DNA from: Cyclobacterium jeungdonense
GTDB taxonomy: Bacteria; Bacteroidota; Bacteroidia; Cytophagales; Cyclobacteriaceae
Length of the DNA stretch: 64,000 nucleotides
NCBI RefSeq assembly: GCF_010994275.1
Contig: NZ_WMCD01000001.1
Span: 124,001-188,000 of the forward strand
Direction of reading: 5' to 3'
The notes beneath the pieces are model-generated. The model saw only the letters and a list, made by a program, of their open reading frames with translations, had not been told where the DNA came from and ran no database searches. This document shows, piece after piece, positions 37,830 through 46,374 of the stretch (its first letter is position 1; the number at the start of each line of letters is the position of its first letter). The translations under genes were made by a program, and so were the position numbers.

Positions 37830-39894
37830 TCGTATCTTTCTGACACCCGTTTTTTTATTTATAGCAGCTTGTTCCGCTCCACAATCCGATCCTCCGGAAC
37901 CTGTTTTGCCGGTGCCTCACGAGCGGCAGCTTGTTTGGCAAGACATGGAATTCTATGCCTTTGCCCATTTTAACATGAACACCTTTACTAATATGGAATG
38001 GGGGATGGGAGATGAAGATCCTGCCTTGTTTAACCCTACTGATTTTGACCCCTCTCAATGGGCCAGAATCTGTAAAGCTGCTGGAATGAAAGGTATTATA
38101 CTTACTGCCAAGCATCACGATGGTTTTTGTCTCTGGCCTACAGCTACTACCGATCATTCAGTAAAAAATGCTGCCTGGAAAGAGGGAAAGGGAGATATTA
38201 TTCGAGAGGTGTCAGATGCTTTCCGTGCCGAAGGCCTTAAATTTGGCGTGTACCTTTCTCCCTGGGATAGAAACCATCCAGATTATGGTAAACCGGAATA
38301 CATAACCGTCTTTCGGGAACAACTCAGAGAATTATTAACCAATTACGGAGAAATCTTTGAAGTCTGGTTTGATGGTGCGAATGGAGGTACCGGCTATTAT
38401 GGAGGCGCCAACGAGGAAAGAAGGGTGGATAAAAGGAATTATTACGATTGGGATACTACCTATGAGCTAATCCGTGAGCTTCAACCCAATGCCGTTATTT
38501 TTGGCGATGCAGGACCGGATGTACGTTGGGTAGGCAATGAACACGGCTATGCCTATGAAACCACCTGGTCAAACCTGATGCGGGACTCTATTTATGGAGG
38601 TATGCCCGAATATGCCGAAAAATATTCCTCCGGTCAGGAAAATGGAACCCATTGGGTTCCGGCGGAGGCCGATGTATCCATCCGTCCGGGTTGGTATTAC
38701 CATCCTTATGAAGATCACAAAGTTAAGTCCCTTCCTCAATTATTGGATATCTATTACCGCAGTATAGGCAGAAATAGTTCCTTGCTCTTGAACTTTCCCG
38801 TCGACAAACGCGGTAAAATTCATGAAAATGATGAGGCTCAACTTATGAAGTTGGTCGATAAAATTCGAGAGGATTTTTCATCACCCCTGCCTTTGGAGAA
38901 CGCAAGGCTTTCGGCAAGTTCCACGCATGGTCAGGGTTTTAACGTAGAGAATACGATGAGTGAAGAAAACAACCTCTACTGGGCGGCTGAAGAAGGAACA
39001 ACAAATGCCACTATTCAGGTTGATTTTGATGAACCCGTTCGATTCAATCGCTTTTTGGTCCAGGAATACATTGCCCTGGGGCAACGGATTAAATCCTTTG
39101 AACTGAATATTAAGGCTGCTGACGGGACCTGGCAAAACCTGGCTTCGGGAACCACGGTCGGTTATAAACGGATACTGCGCTTGCCAGAAGCAGAAACCAC
39201 CGCTATCCGGTTTGTGATAACAGATGCAAAAGCCAGTCCGACTATTCAGCACATGGCCTTTTTTCTGGCGCCAAAGGTGTTGCTTCCACCCTCAATTACC
39301 AGAGACAAGTCAGGTTTGGTGACTCTGGAGGCTCCGGAGGAGGGACTGGAATTGTTATTTAGTCTGGATGGGTCGAATCCGGAACAGAATGGGCAGGTAT
39401 ATACGGCTCCCTTCACTGTTATGCAACCAACCGAAATCCATGTACTTTCAAGGGACAATAGTACAGGGGCGACGAGTGAAGTAGCTAAAAAAGAACTTCA
39501 AATTGCAAGGAAAAATTGGAAGGTAATGGACGAGGGACAGAATACCGACCATTTAATAGATGAGAACCCGGCAACAAACTATTACGCTGAAACAAACGAA
39601 GTTTCCATAGATTTGGGGGAATCCTACTTGCTCAACGGGTTTACTTACTATCCCATGCAAAACAGGAATTTATCCGGCTTGATTACCAATTATGCTTTTT
39701 ATGTTAGTGGAAATGGGGTACAGTGGGAAAAGGTCAGTGAGGGGGAGTTCGGGAATATTGTTAACAGCCCCATCGAGCAACGGGTAAATTTCTCCCCAAT
39801 CGAGGCCCGGTATATCCAATTACGGGCCCTGGATAAAATGGATGAAAACCCTGCAAGCTTTGCGGAAATTGGTGTAATCATAGATAACCAATAA
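37822..39894 (+). CDS. Alpha-L-fucosidase (GH29), lipoprotein
   Basis: 691 residues from ATG 37822, inside the end of the sensor gene; an in-frame start at 37747 is rejected because the lipoprotein signal MINRIFLTPVFLFIAAC begins at 37822. Lipobox FIAAC implies an outer- or inner-membrane-anchored enzyme. The GH29 barrel has WARICKAAGMKGIILTAKHHDGFCLWP and the nucleophile Asp184 in EVWFDGANGG. A chitobiase-like C-terminal strand domain and discoidin-like domains follow (about 380-691). It releases alpha-L-fucose from glycans. The ATGATTAA overlap suggests it is translated together with the sensor. Confidence 0.93.
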   Translation: MINRIFLTPVFLFIAACSAPQSDPPEPVLPVPHERQLVWQDMEFYAFAHFNMNTFTNMEWGMGDEDPALFNPTDFDPSQWARICKAAGMKGIILTAKHHDGFCLWPTATTDHSVKNAAWKEGKGDIIREVSDAFRAEGLKFGVYLSPWDRNHPDYGKPEYITVFREQLRELLTNYGEIFEVWFDGANGGTGYYGGANEERRVDKRNYYDWDTTYELIRELQPNAVIFGDAGPDVRWVGNEHGYAYETTWSNLMRDSIYGGMPEYAEKYSSGQENGTHWVPAEADVSIRPGWYYHPYEDHKVKSLPQLLDIYYRSIGRNSSLLLNFPVDKRGKIHENDEAQLMKLVDKIREDFSSPLPLENARLSASSTHGQGFNVENTMSEENNLYWAAEEGTTNATIQVDFDEPVRFNRFLVQEYIALGQRIKSFELNIKAADGTWQNLASGTTVGYKRILRLPEAETTAIRFVITDAKASPTIQHMAFFLAPKVLLPPSITRDKSGLVTLEAPEEGLELLFSLDGSNPEQNGQVYTAPFTVMQPTEIHVLSRDNSTGATSEVAKKELQIARKNWKVMDEGQNTDHLIDENPATNYYAETNEVSIDLGESYLLNGFTYYPMQNRNLSGLITNYAFYVSGNGVQWEKVSEGEFGNIVNSPIEQRVNFSPIEARYIQLRALDKMDENPASFAEIGVIIDNQ

Positions 39895-40018
39895 ATTATC
39901 TGGAAAAAAAGTCATTAATTGGAAGTTAATTCTAAAATCACAAGAAATTTGGAGGATTGGTTTGATTTTTGTATTTTAATTAGAAATTATTTTATATAAC
40001 CATCCAAACCAATAAACT

Positions 40019-40183
40019 ATGTTAACCTGGGTAATTGTATTTCTGGTAGTAGCCTTGATTGCTGCAGTATTAGGATTTTCCGGACTCGCTTCCGGACTGG
40101 CATCCATCGCTAAAATTATATTTTACATATTCGTAATTCTTCTGGTGATCAGCCTTATAGCAGGGGGGGTGAATGGATTTTAA
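40019..40183 (+). CDS. DUF1328-family small membrane protein
   Basis: 54 residues, missed by length cut-offs. It begins MLTWVIVFLVVALIAAVLGF and has Gly/Ala/Ser-rich SGLASGLASIAKI between two hydrophobic helices, the family pattern of tiny inner-membrane proteins often induced by envelope or osmotic stress. A strong hairpin follows 8 bases after the stop. The start codon has an AT-rich upstream region. Single-gene unit between the fucosidase and a hydrolase on the other strand. Confidence 0.85.
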   Translation: MLTWVIVFLVVALIAAVLGFSGLASGLASIAKIIFYIFVILLVISLIAGGVNGF

Positions 40184-40191
40184 TTAAAGAA

Positions 40192-40226
40192 AACAAGGCC
40201 ATCTGTAAAAAAAGGATGGCCTTGTT
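40192..40226 (+). terminator. 12-bp stem hairpin after the DUF1328 gene
   Basis: AACAAGGCCATC and GATGGCCTTGTT form a perfect 12-bp stem around an A-rich 11-base loop. It is followed by CTATAATT, not a T-run. It can end transcription from either side or protect the message. Confidence 0.6.
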
Positions 40227-40253
40227 CTATAATTGGTAGGGTGGATTGCTCGC

Positions 40254-41273
40254 TTAGTAAGACAGAACTTCTTCTTGACGGGTAACTTGAACCACTTCTT
40301 CTAAGAAATCAATGGATGCCTCTAGCACCTCGTCCCAGTGTTCGGTTTTGATACGAGAAGCAATGACGTGATCCCCGGCATCAGGAAATGCTATTTTTCT
40401 TTTAAGGGATTCTGGTGTTTCGATCTGCGTGTACATGTCCAGCATGGCAGGCACCGATACTACCTTATCCTGGATTTCTTCATTTTTGTAAAAATAGCCC
40501 ATAAACAAAGGCTGGTCTACTTTTTTAAACGTTTCGGCGTTCATTTCACTTTTCAGGAGTATGGCCAGGCTGGTGTACGCATTGATATGAAGGCGATCGG
40601 ACCAGTATTTTCCTTCCTCGGTTTCTCTGGGTACTTCCATAATGCCATTTTCTGTCATGGTCAATTTCATCAGTACTTTCATCCAGGGTTGAAAAAGTGG
40701 ATCCAACCGGTCCCCATAAATACCAATGCATGGGGAATACAATAGTATAGCGTGGATTTCAGGTCTTTCTTCAGCCAGAACTAGCGACAAAGCCCCCCCC
40801 ATGGAAGTGCCAATAACAATAACTTTCTCCCCCAATTGCTTGCTGATCATGTAAGCTTCCCTGGCTCCCTGAACCAAATCGGCGGCATTCAGGTACTCGA
40901 ATGCATTCGGTCGGCTGATCCCATGTTCCGGCAGTCGGCTCAAATAAAGATTTGCCCCAAAATGTTCGGCAATTTTGCGGTGCACCGGGTCGCCTTCCAT
41001 GTGGCTGGCGCCAAATCCATGAACATAAAGGATACTGTAAGGTGTCTTTTTTTTGGTTAGGCTATCGGCCCAAACGATCCTTGCCCGGTTGTTGGGTTTC
41101 AGTCCGGATACGGTATCTTCTTTTTGCTTGATATAGGCTTCGAGGCTCACCAAATCTTCGGGGACTTCCGGATACGTACCACTGAGGTCCTGGGTGCTTT
41201 CTTTGGGACCCAGCATGTAAAGGAAAACCAGCAAAATGGCAGATCCCATCAGCCAGGGGATGATTCTTTTCAT
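40254..41273 (-). CDS. Membrane-anchored alpha/beta hydrolase
   Basis: 339 residues. A single N-terminal membrane anchor (about 4-22, WLMGSAILLVFLYMLG) is followed by an alpha/beta hydrolase with oxyanion segment YVHGFGASH, nucleophile Ser in GTSMGGALSL and His in DAGDHVIASR. Substrate unknown; a serine esterase or lipase. Its ATG at 41273 is directly preceded by repeat unit C, and the C frame ends inside it (ATGA overlap). It is the last of a long run of minus-strand genes. Confidence 0.86.
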   Translation of the reverse strand: MKRIIPWLMGSAILLVFLYMLGPKESTQDLSGTYPEVPEDLVSLEAYIKQKEDTVSGLKPNNRARIVWADSLTKKKTPYSILYVHGFGASHMEGDPVHRKIAEHFGANLYLSRLPEHGISRPNAFEYLNAADLVQGAREAYMISKQLGEKVIVIGTSMGGALSLVLAEERPEIHAILLYSPCIGIYGDRLDPLFQPWMKVLMKLTMTENGIMEVPRETEEGKYWSDRLHINAYTSLAILLKSEMNAETFKKVDQPLFMGYFYKNEEIQDKVVSVPAMLDMYTQIETPESLKRKIAFPDAGDHVIASRIKTEHWDEVLEASIDFLEEVVQVTRQEEVLSY

Positions 41274-41362
41274 CTGTTTATAATTTGTTTTTTAGCTGTC
41301 AGATGGAATCTCGCAATGATAATCGTTCCTCTGTGTGTCGCCTCCGACATGCTCGATTTCAT
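41274..41362 (-). repeat. Intergenic repeat unit, copy C (89 bp, short class), adjoining the hydrolase start codon
   Basis: Read on the minus strand: ATGAAATCGAGCATGTCGGA ... GCGAGATTCCATCTGACAGC ... ATTATAAACAG, then ATG of the hydrolase gene. The unit's ATG is at 41362 and a 30-codon frame runs to a TGA that overlaps the hydrolase start (41270-41273, ATGA). Compared with other short copies it lacks three bases and has one extra A near the end. The small hairpin GTCG-GAGG-CGAC stands where copy F has GACG-AATA-CGTC, a compensatory change. It follows copy D head to tail. Confidence 0.85.
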
Positions 41363-41455
41363 ATGATTATAATTGTTTTTTAGCGGCCATATGGAATCTC
41401 GCATGCTTGGTAATCATCCCAATGTGTGATGTTTTCGTCCCAGGCTCGATTTCAT
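41363..41455 (-). repeat. Intergenic repeat unit, copy D (93 bp, short class), directly after the proC stop
   Basis: Read on the minus strand, ATGAAATCGAGCCTGGGACG starts four bases after the proC TAA. The unit holds CAAGCATGCGAGATTCC and ends AACAATTATAA-TCAT, followed at once by the ATG of copy C. The ORF is broken early (TGA after about 13 codons) by a change in length near the beginning, so this copy cannot make the full peptide. Confidence 0.85.
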
Positions 41456-41459
41456 ATCC

Positions 41460-42260
41460 TTATTTCTTAATGTCTTCATAGGAGGCCACCACCCCTCTTA
41501 CCATGGCAGAACTGAATCCGTGATGCTCCATTTCGTTTAGTCCCTTGATTGTGGAACCTTTTGGCGTTGTCACTTTGTCAATGGCAGCTTCCGGATGAAT
41601 TCCCTTTTGAATGATCAGTTCTGCTGCCCCTTTTACCGTTTGATTCACTATCTTATTGGCGGTTTTGGCATCAAATCCTATTTGAATCCCTCCCTGGGTC
41701 ATGGCGCGCATAAAACGCAGTACGAAGGCGGTTCCGCAAGCTCCCAGCACGGTGGCAGCTTCCATTAAGTGTTCCTCTATGGTAATGGAAATACCGACAC
41801 TGTTGAAGATGGATTTCACCATATCTTCCGAATCGTAGGTAAAATCCTCCCCGCAAATGCAGGTAACGGATTCTTTGATATCCGCCGCAATATTTGGCAT
41901 TACCCGGAAAACAGTAGTGCCAGGTTCCAGTTCCTTTTTTATGGTTGCCAGGGTAATTCCTGAAGCTAAAGAAGCGATTACCTGCTTTTCCTTCGCCAGG
42001 AAAGGCTTGATCTCCTGAAGTACGGGAACGATATTGTAGGGTTTAACCCCCAAAATCACAAAGTCCGCCTCGCGGACAGCTTCTTTGTTGTCTGACAATA
42101 CACGAACGCCCTGGGATTGCAGGTAAAAAAGGCTTTCAGGGTGTCTTTTGGTAACCGTCAGGTTTTTACCATCAAATCCCTTGCTCCCCAATAATCCGTT
42201 TACGATAGAAAGTCCCAGGTTTCCACAACCTATGATGGCGATTTTTTTGTTGGTTTCCAT
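41460..42260 (-). CDS. proC: Pyrroline-5-carboxylate reductase
   Basis: 266 residues from ATG 42260, where METNKKIAIIGCGNLGLSIVNGL begins the Rossmann fold; the frame runs 13 codons further upstream without family features. Other motifs are VILGVKPYNIVPVLQEI, FRVMPNIAADIKES and the C-terminal dimer signature GAAELI ... VTTPKGSTIKGLNEME, including the proline-family PKGST. It makes L-proline with NADPH. A proline-peptide degradation locus exists at 4.7-10.7 kb but there is no physical link. Its stop is followed after four bases by repeat copy D. Confidence 0.95.
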   Translation of the reverse strand: METNKKIAIIGCGNLGLSIVNGLLGSKGFDGKNLTVTKRHPESLFYLQSQGVRVLSDNKEAVREADFVILGVKPYNIVPVLQEIKPFLAKEKQVIASLASGITLATIKKELEPGTTVFRVMPNIAADIKESVTCICGEDFTYDSEDMVKSIFNSVGISITIEEHLMEAATVLGACGTAFVLRFMRAMTQGGIQIGFDAKTANKIVNQTVKGAAELIIQKGIHPEAAIDKVTTPKGSTIKGLNEMEHHGFSSAMVRGVVASYEDIKK

Positions 42261-42326
42261 TACTGGTTTTTTTATAAAATGAAGCCCTAAATTAATCAAT
42301 TATTCGTGGAAAGTTAATTTAATAAT

Positions 42327-44021
42327 TTATTCCAACGGGGGCTGAATTTGTTGTGTGTAGATATAAAAATTTGGATCTGTTTCAAACATAATTCCTGCCT
42401 CCAAGCGATCGGTGGACTGCCAGGTAGCATTTGGTTCGAGCCAATGGGTTTGCTCATGTTGATGGAGCTTGATTGGCATGAAAAAGTCCCCCACCACCTC
42501 CTGCCAACGGTAGTATAGGCTTCCATCTTTCCAATAATACTGAAAAAGTGGAACCTTCGCCGTACGGAGATATTGGTCAAAGAATGATTTTAAGGGAAGG
42601 CCGGTTTCCAAGGCCAAAAAACCTTCAATATCCTGTGTGGACACCGTTTGGTGGTAAAATTGAGTGTTCATTTTTCGTAGAATAGCCCGCCATTTTTCGT
42701 CCTGGTCTATCCACTGCCTCAGGGTATGAAGGATATTGGCCCCCTTAAAATACATGTCTCCAGATCCCCTCTGGTTAACCTCATAATCACCAACAATGGG
42801 GATGTCGTTTTTGATGACTTGCCGGGCTCCTTGAAGGTAGGCATTCCCTGCCAGTACCCCGTAATGATAATCCAAAAAAAGACTTTCTGAATAGGTAGTA
42901 AAACTTTCGTGGATCCACATATCGGCTATGTCACGGTAGGTAATGTTATTGGCAAACCATTCATGACCTGCTTCGTGTATGATGATATAATCAAACGTAA
43001 GGCCCCAGCCGGTTTCACTAAAATCTTTTCCCTTGTAACCCTGCTGGTAACCATTTCCATAGGTCACAGCAGATTGGTGTTCCATACCCAAATAGGGCAC
43101 TTCTATAAGCTTGAAACCATCTTCATAAAACGGGTAGGGACCAAACCAGTGTTCAAAGGCACGCATGAGGCGCGGTACATCCCTGAATTGCACCTTGGCT
43201 TTTTCCAGGTTTTCCTTTAAGACAAAATAGTCCAAGGATAGCGTTCCTTTTTCACCCAGATATTCTTCCGAAAAATGCGCGTAGTCGGCTATGCTGATGT
43301 TTACACCGTAATTGCTAATGGGATTATTTACAAACCAATGGAAGGTCGTTTTGCCCTCAGCTAGTTTTTCTTTTGCACGCAATCTACCGTTAGAGACGTT
43401 TATCAAAGGATCGGGAACCGTAACACTGATCAGCATGCTGTCTGGTTCGTCGTACATATGGTCCTTGCAGGGCCACCAGAGGCTTGCCCCGTCTCCCTGG
43501 TTGGAATTGGCTATAAATGGATTGCCTTTTTGATCTTTTTCCCAGGTTAGCCCACCACTCCAGGGCGGATTGGGACTGATTCTGGGTTTGCCTCCATACC
43601 AAACCTCTAGCTTCCTGACTGTACCCAACTCCTGTGGCGATTCCAAATCCACGAAATAGGCATTTCCTTCCTGTCGGTACTTCAGTTCCTTTTCCCCCTG
43701 ATAAAATCCATGGATTTCCATAGGTTCCTGCAAGTCGATTTGTAGCGTTTGTCCTTGCTTTAGGACTTTGTAATGGACGGAATTTTTCCCTTGGATGGAT
43801 TTTTTTTTGGGATCCACTTCGATATCCAGGTGATAATAGACCAGATCCCACCAGGCTCTTTCCGGGGTGATGCTTCCCCGTAGACTGTCTTGCCGACTAT
43901 AGGGGATGTTCGATTGTTGGGCCTGTACTCCTCCAGAGAAGACAATCAAAAATCCCAAGCAAAAAATCAAGATGAAGCGGGGAGTGAGAAGCAAAAGTTT
44001 TTTCATGTTTTGAATCTTCAT
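42327..44021 (-). CDS. Secreted M1-family aminopeptidase
   Basis: 564 residues. A signal peptide ends near VQAQQ; ATG 44021 and 44006 are both possible. The zinc site is HEAGHEWFANN and the third ligand Glu lies in MWIHESFTTYSESL, the spacing being that of M1 enzymes. The exopeptidase motif GAMEN is GMEHQSA here. It lacks the large C-terminal helical domain of the classic enzymes. It should remove N-terminal residues from peptides in the periplasm. The ATG abuts the stop of the creatininase-like gene (TAA-ATG), indicating coupling. Confidence 0.92.
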   Translation of the reverse strand: MKIQNMKKLLLLTPRFILIFCLGFLIVFSGGVQAQQSNIPYSRQDSLRGSITPERAWWDLVYYHLDIEVDPKKKSIQGKNSVHYKVLKQGQTLQIDLQEPMEIHGFYQGEKELKYRQEGNAYFVDLESPQELGTVRKLEVWYGGKPRISPNPPWSGGLTWEKDQKGNPFIANSNQGDGASLWWPCKDHMYDEPDSMLISVTVPDPLINVSNGRLRAKEKLAEGKTTFHWFVNNPISNYGVNISIADYAHFSEEYLGEKGTLSLDYFVLKENLEKAKVQFRDVPRLMRAFEHWFGPYPFYEDGFKLIEVPYLGMEHQSAVTYGNGYQQGYKGKDFSETGWGLTFDYIIIHEAGHEWFANNITYRDIADMWIHESFTTYSESLFLDYHYGVLAGNAYLQGARQVIKNDIPIVGDYEVNQRGSGDMYFKGANILHTLRQWIDQDEKWRAILRKMNTQFYHQTVSTQDIEGFLALETGLPLKSFFDQYLRTAKVPLFQYYWKDGSLYYRWQEVVGDFFMPIKLHQHEQTHWLEPNATWQSTDRLEAGIMFETDPNFYIYTQQIQPPLE

Positions 44022-44783
44022 TTATTCGTAGCGGTTTGCCAGGTCCAGCTTTTCCAGGTCGATCATTAATTGAGCCAGTTTCTGGGCAACATCTTTAAAA
44101 AATCGTTCACCCTTTTCAGGGCTGGAAGCTTTAGGATTTCCGATTCCTGTATCTTTTGTGACCATGGACCACTTTCTTTCCGCCCAGGCCCAGCCCTCTC
44201 TTAGTGCTTTCACTTTTGATTTTTTTTCAGCACCATCACCGGCTTCGGACAGAGGGCCGACCAGATGTGGATGCAGGTGCATGATCAGGCTGGTTTCCAT
44301 TTCATCCGCATGATCACCCATGTGCTCAAAGTAGATGGTTTTATCCATGGATTGAAACCAATTGCAAGTGCTAAAAAACATGTCGGGAAATTCCAGTCCG
44401 ATTTCGCGCAAAATAGTTTTAAAGTCATTTCCTCCATGACTGTTTAATATCAACAGTTTAGGGATACCTTGCCTATGCAAGACATTGGTCAGGTCCCTGA
44501 TAATGGCCAATTGGGTGCTGGGATTGAGATTCATGTCCAGGTAAATGTCCGATTGGCCGGTATTGACCCCAAATGGAATGGTGGGGAGGATGGTAATTTT
44601 GGCTCCGGATTTCCAGGCAATTTCTCCAGCAGCAGCAGCGATGGCATCGGCTTCAAAAATATCGGTACCGTATGGCAAGTGATAATTATGCGCTTCAGTG
44701 GCAGCCCACGGCAATACTGCCAACTCAATTTTTTCATCTTTTAAGGCTTTCCAGTTGGTCTCTGCCAAAATATAGGGTCTCAT
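44022..44783 (-). CDS. Creatininase-family amidohydrolase
   Basis: About 253 residues from ATG 44783. Metal ligands are WAATEAHNYHLPYGTDIFEAD and LNSHGGNDF. The family hydrolyses cyclic or linear amide bonds, including creatinine and formamidopyrimidine-type compounds; the substrate is not known. The stop codon is directly followed by the ATG of the M1 aminopeptidase, so they form one operon, suggesting a shared nitrogen-scavenging role. Confidence 0.9.
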   Translation of the reverse strand: MRPYILAETNWKALKDEKIELAVLPWAATEAHNYHLPYGTDIFEADAIAAAAGEIAWKSGAKITILPTIPFGVNTGQSDIYLDMNLNPSTQLAIIRDLTNVLHRQGIPKLLILNSHGGNDFKTILREIGLEFPDMFFSTCNWFQSMDKTIYFEHMGDHADEMETSLIMHLHPHLVGPLSEAGDGAEKKSKVKALREGWAWAERKWSMVTKDTGIGNPKASSPEKGERFFKDVAQKLAQLMIDLEKLDLANRYE

Positions 44784-44966
44784 TGTCAATAAATTAATGA
44801 TTTAAATCGGTTCTCTAAAACGTAAATAAACCATATTTTTTTAGAAATTCCATCTCAAATCTGGTATATCAAAAAGGCTGAATGCTCCCCGGGCAGCAAT
44901 AGCCGGAATGGTGTGCTATTACAGATACGTTGTTGACACTATTGGATACGATTTTAAAGCCCGGGA

Positions 44967-46352
44967 TCATTCCTGCCCCGTGCTATGGTATTTTTCGGCA
45001 ATGGATGCCAATTTTTCTTCAATGAATTCGCTGTCCAGCCAACGTCCCCTGACCATAACCCCAGTAGGATTCCGAAGATTTCTCAGATCTTCCAGCGGAT
45101 TATTTTCTACCAGTATCAGGTCTGCTTCCATTCCTTCTTTTATTTGGCCAAAATTCCCTTCAAAAAAAGTAGCAGGATTAACGGTGCCAATTTGCAACGC
45201 CTCTAAAGGGCTCAGTCCTGCATCGAGCATACCCTGCAATTCGTGATGGATTGAAAATCCTGGTACATTGAATACCTGAGGGGCATCGGATCCCAATAAT
45301 AACCCGTGCCCATTCATGTGGAGCGCTTTGATAAGGTCGTGCCTGATGTCATTAAACCTTCGCCACTGATCTGCATCATAATCATCCCCTGTTGTCTGAT
45401 TATTTTTACTAGCTATCCAGTTTTTTATCGTTTCCGGATTCATGTACTTCATTTCCGGCTGCCTGGCCAGCTCTTCTGCAGGAGTGGGCGAAAACCAGCG
45501 ATCAAAAAGCGCCTGCGTGGGCACCACCCAAACCTCATTTGCTTTGCTAAGTGCCACCAATTCCGGAATAAGTTCTTTATCAGCCAGGTCCGTGAAATTA
45601 TAGCCAAAAAAACCATTTTCTATGGGATTAACCCCTGCCTCCTCTGGAACCAGGCCTTCCAGAAAACCATCTAAATGATCCACTGTCTGGTATCCACTGG
45701 AAAGGGCGTGACGAATACGGACCAGATTCGAAACATGGCCTGCATAGGGGATTCCGACTTCGTTGGCGGTCTTTACCAGGGTGTCAAAAACATGTAACCG
45801 AATACCGGGATGCAGCTTCAGAAAATCGTAACCATCTTCAGCATAAGCGATCACCTTTTCCCGGGCCTCCTCCGGATTGCGAACGGTGTTTCCGTTCAGT
45901 GAGGGACTGGAGGTAAAAATTCTCGGAGATAGGATTTCTCCCTCTTCCGCTTTCTCCCGCAAGGGTAGGTGTACCGGATTGCCCAGCATTCCCCGGATAG
46001 TGGTAATGCCATTGGAAAGGTAGAGGAAAAGGGTCTCTTCCACCAAGGGGTCGTTCCATTCCAGGGTAGGGATATGCGCATGCATTTCTGCCAGGCCCGG
46101 CAGGAGGTAGTTAGCCTCACCTGCAATGACCTTACCCTCTCCCCAATCAACAGGAGAGCTAGCAGGAACGATCCGGTCAATTAGCCGACCTTTAATGATG
46201 ACATGGCTGGTATCTACTTTTCCAGACATTATATCAATGACCCGGACATTTTCCAATACAGTATATTCTGGAGTCAGGGAAAATTTTTCGGTTTGCGGTC
46301 CACAGGAAAAGAAAAGGAGACTCAGAATTAGTGAAATAGGGAGGTAATTCAT
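44967..46352 (-). CDS. Imidazolonepropionase-like amidohydrolase, lipoprotein
   Basis: 461 residues from ATG 46352. The frame continues 25 codons upstream, but a lipoprotein signal MNYLPISLILSLLFFSC begins here. The amidohydrolase barrel has the metal motif MHAHIPTLEW, AGHVSNL, and LLGSDAPQ with the catalytic Asp, then TVNPATFFEGNFGQIKEGMEADLILV. These belong to the prolidase / imidazolonepropionase-like group that includes secreted dipeptidases. It lies 22 bases after the quinone oxidoreductase on the same strand. Substrate unknown. Confidence 0.9.
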   Translation of the reverse strand: MNYLPISLILSLLFFSCGPQTEKFSLTPEYTVLENVRVIDIMSGKVDTSHVIIKGRLIDRIVPASSPVDWGEGKVIAGEANYLLPGLAEMHAHIPTLEWNDPLVEETLFLYLSNGITTIRGMLGNPVHLPLREKAEEGEILSPRIFTSSPSLNGNTVRNPEEAREKVIAYAEDGYDFLKLHPGIRLHVFDTLVKTANEVGIPYAGHVSNLVRIRHALSSGYQTVDHLDGFLEGLVPEEAGVNPIENGFFGYNFTDLADKELIPELVALSKANEVWVVPTQALFDRWFSPTPAEELARQPEMKYMNPETIKNWIASKNNQTTGDDYDADQWRRFNDIRHDLIKALHMNGHGLLLGSDAPQVFNVPGFSIHHELQGMLDAGLSPLEALQIGTVNPATFFEGNFGQIKEGMEADLILVENNPLEDLRNLRNPTGVMVRGRWLDSEFIEEKLASIAEKYHSTGQE

Positions 46353-46374
46353 AGCGTTGGATTTGGTAGGAAAT

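Noticed and set aside
45838..46184. Several frames of 70-95 residues within the amidohydrolase gene
   Set aside because: They are other-frame shadows; only the minus-strand main frame keeps HAH, GSD and lipobox motifs.
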